NCBI RefSeq assembly: GCF_020179605.1
Contig: NZ_JAINZO010000001.1
Span: 1,524,799 to 1,588,798, forward strand
Source: Geomonas agri
Lineage (GTDB): Bacteria > Desulfobacterota > Desulfuromonadia > Geobacterales > Geobacteraceae
Length of the DNA stretch: 64,000 nucleotides
Direction of reading: 5' to 3'
The notes under the pieces were generated by a model. It made no database searches. It saw only the letters and a program-made list of their open reading frames with translations, and was not told where the DNA came from. Shown here piece after piece: positions 26,161 through 36,148 of this stretch. The first letter of the stretch is position 1, and every line of letters begins with the position of its first letter. A program made the translations under genes and the position numbers.

Positions 26161-26190
26161 TTAATACTACCTAAGGTGACTGTCTGTCAA
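26161..26190 (-). promoter_or_regulatory. Predicted sigma-70 promoter for the cytochrome gene
   Basis: Minus strand: perfect TTGACA (26190-26185), 18-base spacer, TATTAA (26166-26161). The start would fall about 35 bases before the ATG. Confidence 0.6.
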
Positions 26191-26259
26191 GAAAAGATGT
26201 GATTACATCACGGGTGCTTGAAGAGTTGATAGATCGAGAGGAAGGAACAAAGAGACACA

Positions 26260-27159
26260 CTAGAGGCGGATGAGGTCTTCGTGCGGTTCGTCGGAGGGGT
26301 TTATGTGTATCATGACATCCCCCACGTTGCTGAAATGCTCGAAAATGCGCCGTTTCACTTCGGTGGCGATATCGTGGGAACGCTTCACCGTCATCTCCGG
26401 GGGCATCTCGAGCTTCAGGTCCACGATAAGATACTGCCCGGAGTGGCGCGCCCTGATCTCATGCACTTGGTCCACCCCCTCGACGCTCCGGGCAATATGC
26501 GAGATGGCGTCCAGGAGTGACTGTTCGGGCTGGCCGTCCATGAGTTCGTGGGCGGAGGTACGGAAGGTGTGGTAGCCGATATGAAAGATGAAGAACGATG
26601 TGAGACCCGCCGCAATGGGGTCCATGATACCGACGCCGAAGTAGGCGCCCCCGACACCGACCAGGGTGGCCACCGAGGTGATGGCATCTTTCCTGTGGTC
26701 CTTGGCGATGGCGAGCAGTGCAGGGCTCCCCAGGCTCCCTCCGACTTTCATGGAGTAGCGGTAGAGTGCCTCCTTTGCCACGATGGTGCCGGCCGCAGCT
26801 ACAACGGCCACCAGCGCAGGCGTGGCGTAGTGCCCCTCCAGCATCGTGGTGGTGGCACCGTAGAGAATCCAGGCGCCGGTGGCGGCGATGACCAGGGAAA
26901 CGAAGATGGCGGACAGGCTTTCCACCTTGCCGTGCCCATAGGGGTGGTCCGAGTCGTAGGGCTTGCGCCCGACCTTGAGGGCGATCAGGGTCATGCCGAT
27001 GGCGATGAAGTCGCACGCGCTTTCCACGCCGTCGGCAAAGACAGCGTCAGAATGGCCGTAGTGGCCGGCGGCGAGCTTTAACACCATCAATACGGCGTTG
27101 GCCCAAAAGCCGATGCGGATGACGCGGTCGGCCTTGTTGAAGCGATCGCTCCTCAGCAC
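26260..27159 (-). CDS. Cation diffusion facilitator (divalent metal efflux) transporter
   Basis: This 299-residue inner-membrane antiporter has six helices. Metal-site residues are in AVFADGVESACDF (helix 2) and the conserved YDSDHPYGHGKVESL loop. The C-terminal cytoplasmic domain (VEGVDQVHEIRARHSGQYLIVDLKLEM...HDIATEVKRRIFE) is the family's metal-sensing dimer domain. Zn, Fe, Co or Mn are possible. Its start overlaps the 3' end of recJ by 7 bases, so it is probably co-transcribed with recJ. Confidence 0.93.
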   Translation of the reverse strand: MLRSDRFNKADRVIRIGFWANAVLMVLKLAAGHYGHSDAVFADGVESACDFIAIGMTLIALKVGRKPYDSDHPYGHGKVESLSAIFVSLVIAATGAWILYGATTTMLEGHYATPALVAVVAAAGTIVAKEALYRYSMKVGGSLGSPALLAIAKDHRKDAITSVATLVGVGGAYFGVGIMDPIAAGLTSFFIFHIGYHTFRTSAHELMDGQPEQSLLDAISHIARSVEGVDQVHEIRARHSGQYLIVDLKLEMPPEMTVKRSHDIATEVKRRIFEHFSNVGDVMIHINPSDEPHEDLIRL

Positions 27160-28871
27160 GTTCCCTCCGCGCGCAGGTCTTTCACGGTGAGTTGCAGGGA
27201 ACTCCTGCCGTTCCAGACGTTGATCCCCGGAGCGAACAGGACATCGACCCTTCCCTGCGGCACACCCGCCTCGGCAAGCCCGAAGCCAATGGCGTCGAAG
27301 GTCCTCCCCCCCTGCCCTACCTTGAGTTTCAGGTGCCCCCCCTTGAGCACCCGGCTTTCCAGCACCTCGGCCCCCTTAAGCACGAAGAGCGGTTCGGGGT
27401 TGCCCATGCCGAAAGGCTTCATCTGTTCCAGTTGCCGCACCAGGTCCGTGGTGATCTCGCCCGAACCCAGCTCCAGGTCGAAAGCGAGCGTGGGGGTGAG
27501 GGCGTCGGCATCGAGTGACTCCTGGGCCGCTTCATCGAAGCGCAGCGCAAAGCGCTCCAGTTCATCCTGTGCTATGGAGAGGCCGGCGGCGTGGCTGTGC
27601 CCCCCGAAGCGCAGCAGGTGTTCGGCACATTCCCTGATGGCGTCCAGCAGGTGGAAACGGGAGATACTGCGCCCCGAGCCCCTACCGGTCTCCCCGTCGA
27701 AAGCGAACAGGATCACTGGCCGATGGAAGAGTTCCACGATGCGGGAGGCAACGATGCCGATCACGCCGGGATGCCACTGTTCCGAACCGAGCACGATGCT
27801 CTTGCGGCCACTACAGGCCCCCTGCTCCAGCATGGCGCGCGCCTCCTCGAAGGTGGCCCGCTCCAGTGCCTGGCGCTCGGCGTTGGCGTCATCAAGCTCC
27901 CGGGCAATATCCCGTGCCCGCTGGGGATCCCGGCACAGTAGCAGTTCGAGGCCAAGCGCCGCGTCCTCCAACCTCCCCGCCGCATTGATGCGCGGGGCCA
28001 GCCGGTAGCCGACCGCGCCGCAGCCGACCTCCCCCGTTATGCCGGCCACTTCCTTGAGGGCCTCGACACCGACGCGGGTGCCGGCGCAGAGCTGCTTCAG
28101 CCCGTAGGATACCAGCACCCGGTTGATCCCCAGCAAGGGGACCACGTCGGCGATGGTGCCCAGGGCGACCAGGTCCAGGTATTCCTTGAGATCGGGCTCC
28201 TGGCCGGGCTTGAAGTAGCCGTCGGCGCGCAACCGGGCGCGCAACGCGACCACCAGGTGGAAAGCGACGCCGACACCGGCCAGCGATTTGAAGGGGAACG
28301 GGCAGCCGGGCTGCAGCGGGTTGATGATGGTGCAGGCATCGGGCAGTTCTTCGCCCGGGGAGTGGTGATCGGTGACGATGAGGTCAACGCCCGCTTCCCT
28401 GCACAGCAGCGCCTCCTTCACGGCAGTAATGCCGCAGTCGACGGTGACAAGCACGGTGGCGCCGGCACGAGTAGCGGCTGCCACCCCCTGCTCGGAGAGG
28501 CCGTACCCCTCGGTGAGACGTTTGGGAATGTAGTGGCAGCAGTCGAGACCGATCTTCTGGAAGAAGCTGATCAGTACCGCGCAGGAGGTTACGCCGTCCA
28601 CGTCGTAATCACCGTGAACGCAGACCCGCTCCCCGGCCTTCAGCGCGTGCACCAGCCGCTCCACAGCCTTCGGCATGCCGGCCAGAAGCATGGGATCGTG
28701 GAGCCTGGACAGCACCGGGTTTAAGTAGGCGCCGGCCTCGTCGGCAGCGGTGACGCCGCGCTGAACAAGAAGACGCGCCAAAAGCGGAGTGACGCCGGAA
28801 CGGGTGAGACCGGCTACCGCCTGGGCATCTGCCTCCCTCGCCCGCCAGCTTCTGTGTGTTACAGGTTTCAT
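27153..28871 (-). CDS. recJ: Single-stranded-DNA-specific exonuclease RecJ
   Basis: This 572-residue DHH-family 5'-3' exonuclease acts in recombination and repair. It shows GDYDVDGVTSC (motif I), VTVDCGI, VTDHHSPGEELP (DHH), the DHHA1 motif GRGSGRSI...LRFGGHSHAAGLSI, and a C-terminal OB-like part. The start has no close upstream gene; a bidirectional terminator at 28958-28989 separates it from the sec operon. Confidence 0.96.
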   Translation of the reverse strand: MKPVTHRSWRAREADAQAVAGLTRSGVTPLLARLLVQRGVTAADEAGAYLNPVLSRLHDPMLLAGMPKAVERLVHALKAGERVCVHGDYDVDGVTSCAVLISFFQKIGLDCCHYIPKRLTEGYGLSEQGVAAATRAGATVLVTVDCGITAVKEALLCREAGVDLIVTDHHSPGEELPDACTIINPLQPGCPFPFKSLAGVGVAFHLVVALRARLRADGYFKPGQEPDLKEYLDLVALGTIADVVPLLGINRVLVSYGLKQLCAGTRVGVEALKEVAGITGEVGCGAVGYRLAPRINAAGRLEDAALGLELLLCRDPQRARDIARELDDANAERQALERATFEEARAMLEQGACSGRKSIVLGSEQWHPGVIGIVASRIVELFHRPVILFAFDGETGRGSGRSISRFHLLDAIRECAEHLLRFGGHSHAAGLSIAQDELERFALRFDEAAQESLDADALTPTLAFDLELGSGEITTDLVRQLEQMKPFGMGNPEPLFVLKGAEVLESRVLKGGHLKLKVGQGGRTFDAIGFGLAEAGVPQGRVDVLFAPGINVWNGRSSLQLTVKDLRAEGTC

Positions 28872-28957
28872 CCCGCCTCCACATTCGTAATAAAATCAGG
28901 GTGCAATCATAGCATAAGGAGCAGCCACCCGCGAATCTAATGTGCTGCGCGGCTACC

Positions 28958-28989
28958 AAAAAAAAACCCGCCGAGTGGCGGGTTTTTTG
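28958..28989 (-). terminator. Bidirectional terminator ending the spoIID-queA-tgt-sec-TPR run
   Basis: AACCCGCC-GAGT-GGCGGGTT stem with a nine-A run on one side and a six-T run on the other. It lies 17 bases after the stop of the TPR gene on the minus strand. Confidence 0.9.
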
Positions 28990-29005
28990 TCTGTTGCTGG
29001 TGGTG

Positions 29006-29581
29006 TTACTTTTTGAACGAGGTAGGCATCTGGCTCATGCCGGCCAAGTCGTTCTTGATCTGCTGTGCTGTCGGGCTCGTCGAGTCGAACTGCAGGTACT
29101 TGGTCCAGATCTGCTTGGCCTTGTCCGGCTGTTTCAGGTCCTGGAGGTAGACCACGCCGAGGTTGTAGAGACTTTGCAGGTGCTTGGGGTCGATAGACTG
29201 CGCCTTCTCGAAGTTGGCGATCGCCTTGTCGTACCAGCCGATCTTGCGGTACATGATCCCCTGGTCCGTCATCACGTTCAGGTTGTTGGGATCGAGTTCC
29301 AGGGCTTTGCCGTAGGCGTTGACCGCCTTCTGCGCCTGGTCGGTGTCGAAGTAGTCGTTGCCGAGCTGGATCCAGGCCTGCAGGTTCTTAGGATCCTGCG
29401 CCACGATCTTCTCGGCCTCCACGATGCGCCGCTGGTAGTCATTCGGCGAGCCCGCGCCCTGCGGCACGCTCATGGCGACCTGGGGTTCTTTGTTCTGCCC
29501 GGCGATGTTGAAGATCAGGTAACCTCCCAGAAGCCCCACGATCACCGCTACCACGATGGTAAGTACGTTCTCCTTGTTCAC
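29006..29581 (-). CDS. Membrane-anchored TPR protein
   Basis: This 191-residue protein has one N-terminal membrane helix (VLTIVVAVIVGLLGGYLIF, about 6-25) and then three to four TPR repeats (AEKIVAQDPKNLQAWIQLGNDY, AYGKALELDPNNLNVMTDQG, NFEKAQSIDPKHLQSLYNLG, KYLQFDSTSP). The TPR part probably faces the periplasm. It starts 9 bases after secF, so it may assist secretion or envelope assembly (inference). Confidence 0.85.
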   Translation of the reverse strand: MNKENVLTIVVAVIVGLLGGYLIFNIAGQNKEPQVAMSVPQGAGSPNDYQRRIVEAEKIVAQDPKNLQAWIQLGNDYFDTDQAQKAVNAYGKALELDPNNLNVMTDQGIMYRKIGWYDKAIANFEKAQSIDPKHLQSLYNLGVVYLQDLKQPDKAKQIWTKYLQFDSTSPTAQQIKNDLAGMSQMPTSFKK

Positions 29582-29590
29582 AGAGCCTCC

Positions 29591-30499
29591 TTAGACAGCC
29601 TCGGCCTTGGTCTCGACGGCGTGTTTTTCCCACAGCGCCACGATCGGGCTCGCCACGAAGATGGACGAATAGGTGGCGACTACCACGCCCACGACCAGGG
29701 CAAAGGCGAAGTCGTGGATCACCTCGCCGCCGAACAGGAACAGCGAAACGGCGGCAAGGAAGGTGGTCACCGAAGTGATGATGGTACGGGACAGTGTCTC
29801 GTTGATGCTCTTGTTGAAGATGGTGATCATCGGGTCCTTGAGGCTCTTGTGCATGTTCTCGCGGATACGGTCGAAGACGACGACGGTATCGGTGAGCGAG
29901 TAACCGGCGATGGTGAGGACCGCGGTGATGAAGAGGATGTTGACCTCGCGGTGCATCACGTAGAATACGGCGATCATGGCCAGTACGTCATGCATGGTGG
30001 CCACGACCGCGCCCACGCCGAACTTGAAGTCGAAGCGCCAGGCGATGTAGAGGATGATGCCAAGCATGGAGAGCGCCACGGCCACCAGGGTGTCCTGCTT
30101 CAGCTTCTCGCCGATGGAGGGCCCGATTTCGGTGGAGCTTTCCACGGTGAAAGTGTTGCCCGGGATGCCGGCTTTCAGTGCGTCGGCTACTTGGTCGGCT
30201 GACTTACCGGTGGACTTGTGCATCTTTACCAGCACCTGGTTGCCACCGGTGATCTCCTGCAGCTCAACTTCCTTGACGCCGGCTTTCACGAGGGCGTCAC
30301 GGATGGACTGGGTAGTGGCAGCCTGTGCGAACTTGATCTGCATCTCGGTGCCACCGGAGAAGTCGATGCCCATGTTGGCGGTGCCGCGGGCGATGGCGAT
30401 GATGCCGATGAGGCCGATGATGGCCATCAGGCCGGAGGCGAGAAAGGAGAACTTCCTCATCCCGATGAAATCTATATTGGTCTTCTTGAGCAGTTCCAT
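29591..30499 (-). CDS. secF: Protein translocase subunit SecF
   Basis: This 302-residue inner-membrane partner of SecD uses proton-motive force to complete export. It shows the GIDFSGGTEMQIKF motif near the N-terminus, a periplasmic P1 domain and the RND-type helices with AGYSLTDTVVVFDRIREN. It starts 12 bases after secD ends. Confidence 0.97.
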   Translation of the reverse strand: MELLKKTNIDFIGMRKFSFLASGLMAIIGLIGIIAIARGTANMGIDFSGGTEMQIKFAQAATTQSIRDALVKAGVKEVELQEITGGNQVLVKMHKSTGKSADQVADALKAGIPGNTFTVESSTEIGPSIGEKLKQDTLVAVALSMLGIILYIAWRFDFKFGVGAVVATMHDVLAMIAVFYVMHREVNILFITAVLTIAGYSLTDTVVVFDRIRENMHKSLKDPMITIFNKSINETLSRTIITSVTTFLAAVSLFLFGGEVIHDFAFALVVGVVVATYSSIFVASPIVALWEKHAVETKAEAV

Positions 30500-30511
30500 T
30501 GGTCTCCCCCC

Positions 30512-32110
30512 TTAAACGCTGAGTCGCTTCACGTGGACGCGGTCCAGGAAGGCGTCAAAGAGCACCTTGGTGGCAACGAGCGACGTGAACAGGTTGATGA
30601 TGATACCGAGGCTGAGCGAAACAGCGAAGCCTTTGACCGGGCCGGTGCCGAACTGGAACAGCACCGCCGCTGTGATCAGGGCGGTAACGTGCGAGTCCAT
30701 AATGGTAAGGAACGCCTTGTCGTAGCCGGCGTCGAGCGCGGCGTGCGGCGTCTTGCCCAGGCGCAGCTCCTCCCTGATCCTCTCGAAGATGAGGACGTTG
30801 GAGTCGACCGACATACCGACCAGGAGGACGATAGCGGCGATGCCCGGCAGGGTCAGCGTAGCACCCAGCGCGGAGAGAGCGCCCATCAGGAACAGGATGT
30901 TCAGCACCATGCCCAGGTTAGCGACCATGCCGGAGAGTTTGTAGTACATCGCCATGAAGCTGACGACGAGCAGGACGCCGATCAGACCGGCCATGAGCCC
31001 CTTGTGGATGGAGTCGCGACCAAGGGAAGGACCGACGGTGACGTTCTGCAGGATCTTGACCGGAGCAGGCAGCGAACCGGCGCGCAGCACGATGGCGAGG
31101 TCGGCGGCTTCCTTCTCGGTGAAGGAGCCGGAGATCTGGGCGGAGCCGCCCGAGATCCTCTCGCGGATTACCGGAGCGGAGTAGATGTTGCTGTCCAGGA
31201 CGATGGCGAAGCGCTTGCCCACGTTGGCGGCGGTGACCTGGTCGAACAGGCGCGCGCCGGTGGAGTTGAACTCGATGGCAACGTAGGGCTGGTTGTACTG
31301 GGAATCAATCCTGATCTGGGCGTCGGTAAGCAGCTCGCCGGTGATTATGGCCTTTTTCTTCACCACCAGCGGGGTCTCGGAGACGGCGCCGGTCTGGGGA
31401 TCAGTCCTCTTCTCGAAGAGAAGCTCGTCGTCTTCGGGGAGCGAACCGGCGGTCGCGGTGGCCGCGTTGACGGTCTCGTCCACCAGCTTGAACTCGAGGC
31501 GGGCGGTCTTGCCGATCAGCTCGATGGCGCGCTTGGGATCCTTGATGCCCGGGAGCTGAACGACGATGTTGTTCAGGCCTTCACGCTGGATCACCGGCTC
31601 AGAGACGCCGAACTGGTCAATCCTGTTGCGGATGGTCTCCAGGGCCTGCGCCACGGCGCGGTCTTTCCTAACCTGTGCCTCTTTCTCGTTGATGCGCAGC
31701 TGCATGTTGACGAAGCCGCCCTCGTCGAAGACCGGCAGGGCCTCGAGGTCGGGGTACTTCTTCTTGATCAGCGCCTGCACCTTGTCGGCCGAACCGCGAT
31801 CGTACAGGGTGAGCTGCACTTTGTCGCCGCCCAGTCGCCCGATCTTCTTGAAGCGCAGGTTCTGCGCCGTAAGGGAGTCCTCGAGGTCGGTGGCGATCAG
31901 GTCCAGGGACCCTTCCACAGCCTTCTGGGTCTCGACCTCCATGACCAGGTGGGTACCGCCCTGCAGGTCAAGACCCAGGTGGATCTTGTCCTTGGGGAGC
32001 AGGCCGCTCCACCACTTCGGGAGCGTGTCGACCAAGGTCGGCGTCAGGTAGACGCACGAGGCGATGATGAAAATGAGGATAAGAGAAATGCGCCAGGTAT
32101 AACCCTTCAT
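30512..32110 (-). CDS. secD: Protein translocase subunit SecD
   Basis: This 532-residue protein has an N-terminal helix, GLDLQGGTHLVMEVE, the large periplasmic P1 head, then five C-terminal helices with GMSVDSNVLIFERIREEL. It lies between yajC (36 bases upstream) and secF, the standard order yajC-secD-secF. Confidence 0.97.
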   Translation of the reverse strand: MKGYTWRISLILIFIIASCVYLTPTLVDTLPKWWSGLLPKDKIHLGLDLQGGTHLVMEVETQKAVEGSLDLIATDLEDSLTAQNLRFKKIGRLGGDKVQLTLYDRGSADKVQALIKKKYPDLEALPVFDEGGFVNMQLRINEKEAQVRKDRAVAQALETIRNRIDQFGVSEPVIQREGLNNIVVQLPGIKDPKRAIELIGKTARLEFKLVDETVNAATATAGSLPEDDELLFEKRTDPQTGAVSETPLVVKKKAIITGELLTDAQIRIDSQYNQPYVAIEFNSTGARLFDQVTAANVGKRFAIVLDSNIYSAPVIRERISGGSAQISGSFTEKEAADLAIVLRAGSLPAPVKILQNVTVGPSLGRDSIHKGLMAGLIGVLLVVSFMAMYYKLSGMVANLGMVLNILFLMGALSALGATLTLPGIAAIVLLVGMSVDSNVLIFERIREELRLGKTPHAALDAGYDKAFLTIMDSHVTALITAAVLFQFGTGPVKGFAVSLSLGIIINLFTSLVATKVLFDAFLDRVHVKRLSV

Positions 32111-32146
32111 GGGAAAAGCTCCTTTCGGAAAAATTCGATCAATGCA

Positions 32147-32473
32147 CTAGTCCTGCTTAACAGACGCAATGTACCCCTTGTTGATCCTGACGTTGACACC
32201 GGGGGCGATCTCCAGGGTTACCACCTGGTCGTCCAGCGCGGTCACCTTGCCGTGCATGCCGCCGGCGGTGACGACCTGGTCGCCTTTTTTGAGCGCGTCC
32301 AAAAGCGCCCTGTGCTCCTTGGCCTTTTTCTGCTGCGGCCTGATGAGCAGGAAGTAAAAAATGGCAAACATGAACACCAGGGGGATCAATCCCTGGAACT
32401 GTGCCATCATCCCTCCGCCCGCCGGCGCACCGCCCTGCGCGGGAGCAGCCATTGCAAACGCCAAACCTAACAT
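32147..32473 (-). CDS. yajC: Preprotein translocase accessory subunit YajC
   Basis: This 108-residue protein has one membrane helix and the hallmark FAIFYFLLIRPQQKKAKEH, then a small basic domain (GDQVVTAGGMHGKVTALDDQVVTLEIA). It forms part of the SecDF-YajC complex and follows tgt. Confidence 0.96.
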   Translation of the reverse strand: MLGLAFAMAAPAQGGAPAGGGMMAQFQGLIPLVFMFAIFYFLLIRPQQKKAKEHRALLDALKKGDQVVTAGGMHGKVTALDDQVVTLEIAPGVNVRINKGYIASVKQD

Positions 32474-32548
32474 ATAGTTACCTCCTGGGTTGTATTTCCA
32501 TCCCTTATTGACAGTGATAATTTCAGGTAAAGCTTCAAGTCGCGTGCA

Positions 32549-33673
<1,125 letters not shown>

Positions 33674-34699
33674 TTATCCAATAAACATCGCATCGCCGTA
33701 GCTGAAGAACCGGAAGCGCCTTCTTACTGCTTCAGCGTAGGCCTCGGTCATGAACTCTTTACCGGCGAAAGCGCACACTAACATAAATAGTGTCGATTTG
33801 GGGAGATGAAAATTCGTTATCAACGCATCAACCACCCTGAACCGGTATCCCGGCAGGATGAAGATGTCCGCCTCGCGCTCCCCCGCCTCCAATTGGCCGG
33901 AGGCGGCAGCGTGCTCCAGGGCCCGCATCGACGTGGTTCCGAGCGCGACTACCCTCCCCCCGGACGCCTTGGTGCGGCGGATCGCCTCGGCGGTCTCGTG
34001 CGGGATCCGGTACAACTCCCGGTGCATGGTGTGCTGGGACAGGTCCTCGACCCGAACCGGCATGAAGGTCCCCAGACCCACGTGCAGGGTAAGAGGCGCG
34101 ATCTCCACGCCGCGACCCCGGATCTCAGCCAGGATCTCCGGGGTGAAGTGCAGGCCGGCCGTAGGGGCAGCCACGGCCCCCTTCTCCCGCGCGAACACGG
34201 TCTGGTAGCGCTCCAGGTCCTCACCTTCGGGGGCGCGCTTGATATAGGGGGGGAGCGGCATGCTCCCGGCCCCTTCCAGCCAGGCCATGAAGTCGTCGCT
34301 CCCCTCGAAGCAGACTAGCCACTCCCCTTCCTCCCGGGCAGCCACTTTCGCAGTGACCCCGTCGGGAAGGATGATGCGGGTGCCGGCACCGGGGGACTTG
34401 GAGGCCTTGATGAGGCAGCTCCATACCTCGTCCACGCCGGGAACGCGACGCACAAGGAACACCTCGACGGCGCCGCCGCTCTCCTTGTGCCCCCTGAGCC
34501 GGGCCGGAATGACGCGGGTGTCGTTGAGGACCAGGAGGTCGCCGGGGCGGAACTGTCCGGCGATGGCGGCCACGGTGCTCTCCCCGACCGTGCCGGTGGC
34601 ACGCTCGAGTGCCAACAGCCGGGAGGCGTCCCTGCGGCTCGCCGGGTGCTGAGCGATCAGCTCCGGCGGGAGTTCGTAATCGAAATCGGAAAGGCGCAT
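33674..34699 (-). CDS. queA: S-adenosylmethionine:tRNA ribosyltransferase-isomerase
   Basis: This 341-residue enzyme converts preQ1-tRNA to epoxyqueuosine-tRNA using the ribosyl group of SAM. It has the family N-terminus [24 protein letters not shown], then [35 protein letters not shown] and [18 protein letters not shown]. It is followed by tgt and preceded by a SpoIID gene one base upstream. Confidence 0.97.
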   Translation of the reverse strand: MRLSDFDYELPPELIAQHPASRRDASRLLALERATGTVGESTVAAIAGQFRPGDLLVLNDTRVIPARLRGHKESGGAVEVFLVRRVPGVDEVWSCLIKASKSPGAGTRIILPDGVTAKVAAREEGEWLVCFEGSDDFMAWLEGAGSMPLPPYIKRAPEGEDLERYQTVFAREKGAVAAPTAGLHFTPEILAEIRGRGVEIAPLTLHVGLGTFMPVRVEDLSQHTMHRELYRIPHETAEAIRRTKASGGRVVALGTTSMRALEHAAASGQLEAGEREADIFILPGYRFRVVDALITNFHLPKSTLFMLVCAFAGKEFMTEAYAEAVRRRFRFFSYGDAMFIG

Positions 34700-34700
34700 G

Positions 34701-35810
34701 CTATCGACCGTACCCGCCGGAAAGCTTCACGCCCGGATAATAGTAAGTAAGTATCTCGCGGTAATCGAACCCTTCGTTGGCGCGCCCCTTGGCGCCCCAC
34801 TGGCACAGCCCCACACCGTGACCGGAGCCGGTGCCGCTCACCTGGAGCTCATCGCGCTGGCTGCGCAGTTCGAAGTTGGTGCTCTTCACGACGCCGTAGC
34901 CCAGGGCTTTCCTGAAGGCGACACCAGGGATGACCACGCTCCCCCGGGAGCATTCGGCGACCACGTCCTGCACTCTGCCGCTAGCGTTCCTGCCGCGCAC
35001 CCGCAGGTCCCTGAGACCTGCCACCTGGAACCCGGCTGCCTTCAGCGAGTTCTCGACCTTTTTAAGGGGAAGGTTCAGCTCCCACCGGATCGGATTGGAC
35101 TCGCTGCAGTAACGGCAGGAAACGCCTTGGAGGTAAGGGATCGAGAGCCCCCAAACGTTCCTGGAGTTCTCAGTGTGGCCGGCGCAGTTGGAATGGTAGA
35201 AAGCTTGGATGGTCTTGCCGTTGTAGGTGAGCACCTCTCCGGCAGTCTCGCGCACACCGTAGGCAGCGCGGCTGTCCTCAACGTCCGCCCCCTCGTACAC
35301 CTGGTCCATCACGCTGGACTCGAGCTGGTAACTCTGGCCGCGGCGGGCTTGCATCTGGTACACCGCGTAGGAACGGGCGATGACCGCCTGCGCCTTGATG
35401 GCCTCGATGGGCCAGGCGGAACTGATCTCGCAGTTGATGAGGCCGACCAGGTACTCCTCCAGCGGCAGTTCGTTCACCACCAGCAGGCCCTTGTCGGCCG
35501 GCGACACCTCGATCAGGGCCCGGTACCCCTTGCCGTTCACCGAGATGCGCGAAAACGCAGAGGCGACCAGGCGGTCCACCGGCCTGCCGTTGACACTGAG
35601 GCCGCTCCCCAAGCGCCGTACCTCTAGGGGCATCTCCACCCTGAGCGGTTCGCGGCCGTCGGTAAGAAGCACGCCGTCGCCGTCGATCCTGAGGGTTTCC
35701 GCCCCCTTGAACAGGGCCACCCGCACCATCTCCGGTCGCATCGAGGCGGCACTCCCTCCGGCGGCGAGGCAGATGAGTAATATGATCAACGTCCTGAAGC
35801 AGCTCATCAA
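34701..35810 (-). CDS. SpoIID/LytB domain protein, exported
   Basis: This 369-residue protein has a signal peptide ([21 protein letters not shown]) and a SpoIID domain: [100 protein letters not shown]. In sporulating bacteria SpoIID cleaves peptidoglycan glycan strands lacking stem peptides; non-sporulating Geobacter relatives carry such proteins for wall or septum remodelling (inference). It abuts queA (one base apart) and heads the queA-tgt-yajC-secDF run. Confidence 0.9.
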   Translation of the reverse strand: MMSCFRTLIILLICLAAGGSAASMRPEMVRVALFKGAETLRIDGDGVLLTDGREPLRVEMPLEVRRLGSGLSVNGRPVDRLVASAFSRISVNGKGYRALIEVSPADKGLLVVNELPLEEYLVGLINCEISSAWPIEAIKAQAVIARSYAVYQMQARRGQSYQLESSVMDQVYEGADVEDSRAAYGVRETAGEVLTYNGKTIQAFYHSNCAGHTENSRNVWGLSIPYLQGVSCRYCSESNPIRWELNLPLKKVENSLKAAGFQVAGLRDLRVRGRNASGRVQDVVAECSRGSVVIPGVAFRKALGYGVVKSTNFELRSQRDELQVSGTGSGHGVGLCQWGAKGRANEGFDYREILTYYYPGVKLSGGYGR

Positions 35811-36148
35811 TTCCGTTTACACATGGGTTTAACTGTCCCGTAAAAGCCTTAGATATAAACCATGGAACAGCCCGCAAAGTCAATAATTTTATGGCTCTAA
35901 TCAGAGCGTATTCAGTCTATAGATTGGCAAGCGATTTGCTTTGTTTCTCATTAAGCCTTAGAGTCACGGGGTGATCAGCCAGGGGGACCGGGACAGGGCA
36001 GTGAAGCTAAGGTGTCGACATCAGTAAATTTCGCGGCAACGCAGCGGAGTTGAACCATCCAAATAAGTGTTGCCAGATGTACAAAAACAGGCTATATCGC
36101 TGTAGAACATAGCCATTTAGCGTGATTTGTACCACCGTTCGGAGCTGT
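35811..36148. other. Divergent intergenic region (338 bases) with a possible structured element
   Basis: It lies between the SpoIID gene and the HD-GYP gene and is AT-rich on both flanks. A GC-rich block 35956-36012 is closed by CCTTAG/CTAAGG with a 45-base interior rich in G runs (GGGGGACCGGGACAGGGC). I tested it by eye for the GEMM c-di-GMP riboswitch and it lacks the conserved core. No convincing -10/-35 pair. No gene seen. Confidence 0.35.

Noticed and set aside
30218-32470. 750-codon open frame antisense to secF-secD-yajC
   Set aside because: A shadow of the sec genes; composition-driven, with no recognisable protein.
35956-36012. c-di-GMP (GEMM) riboswitch before the HD-GYP gene
   Set aside because: The conserved GEMM core (tetraloop and receptor, GCAAAGCC-like segment) is absent; only a generic stem remains.
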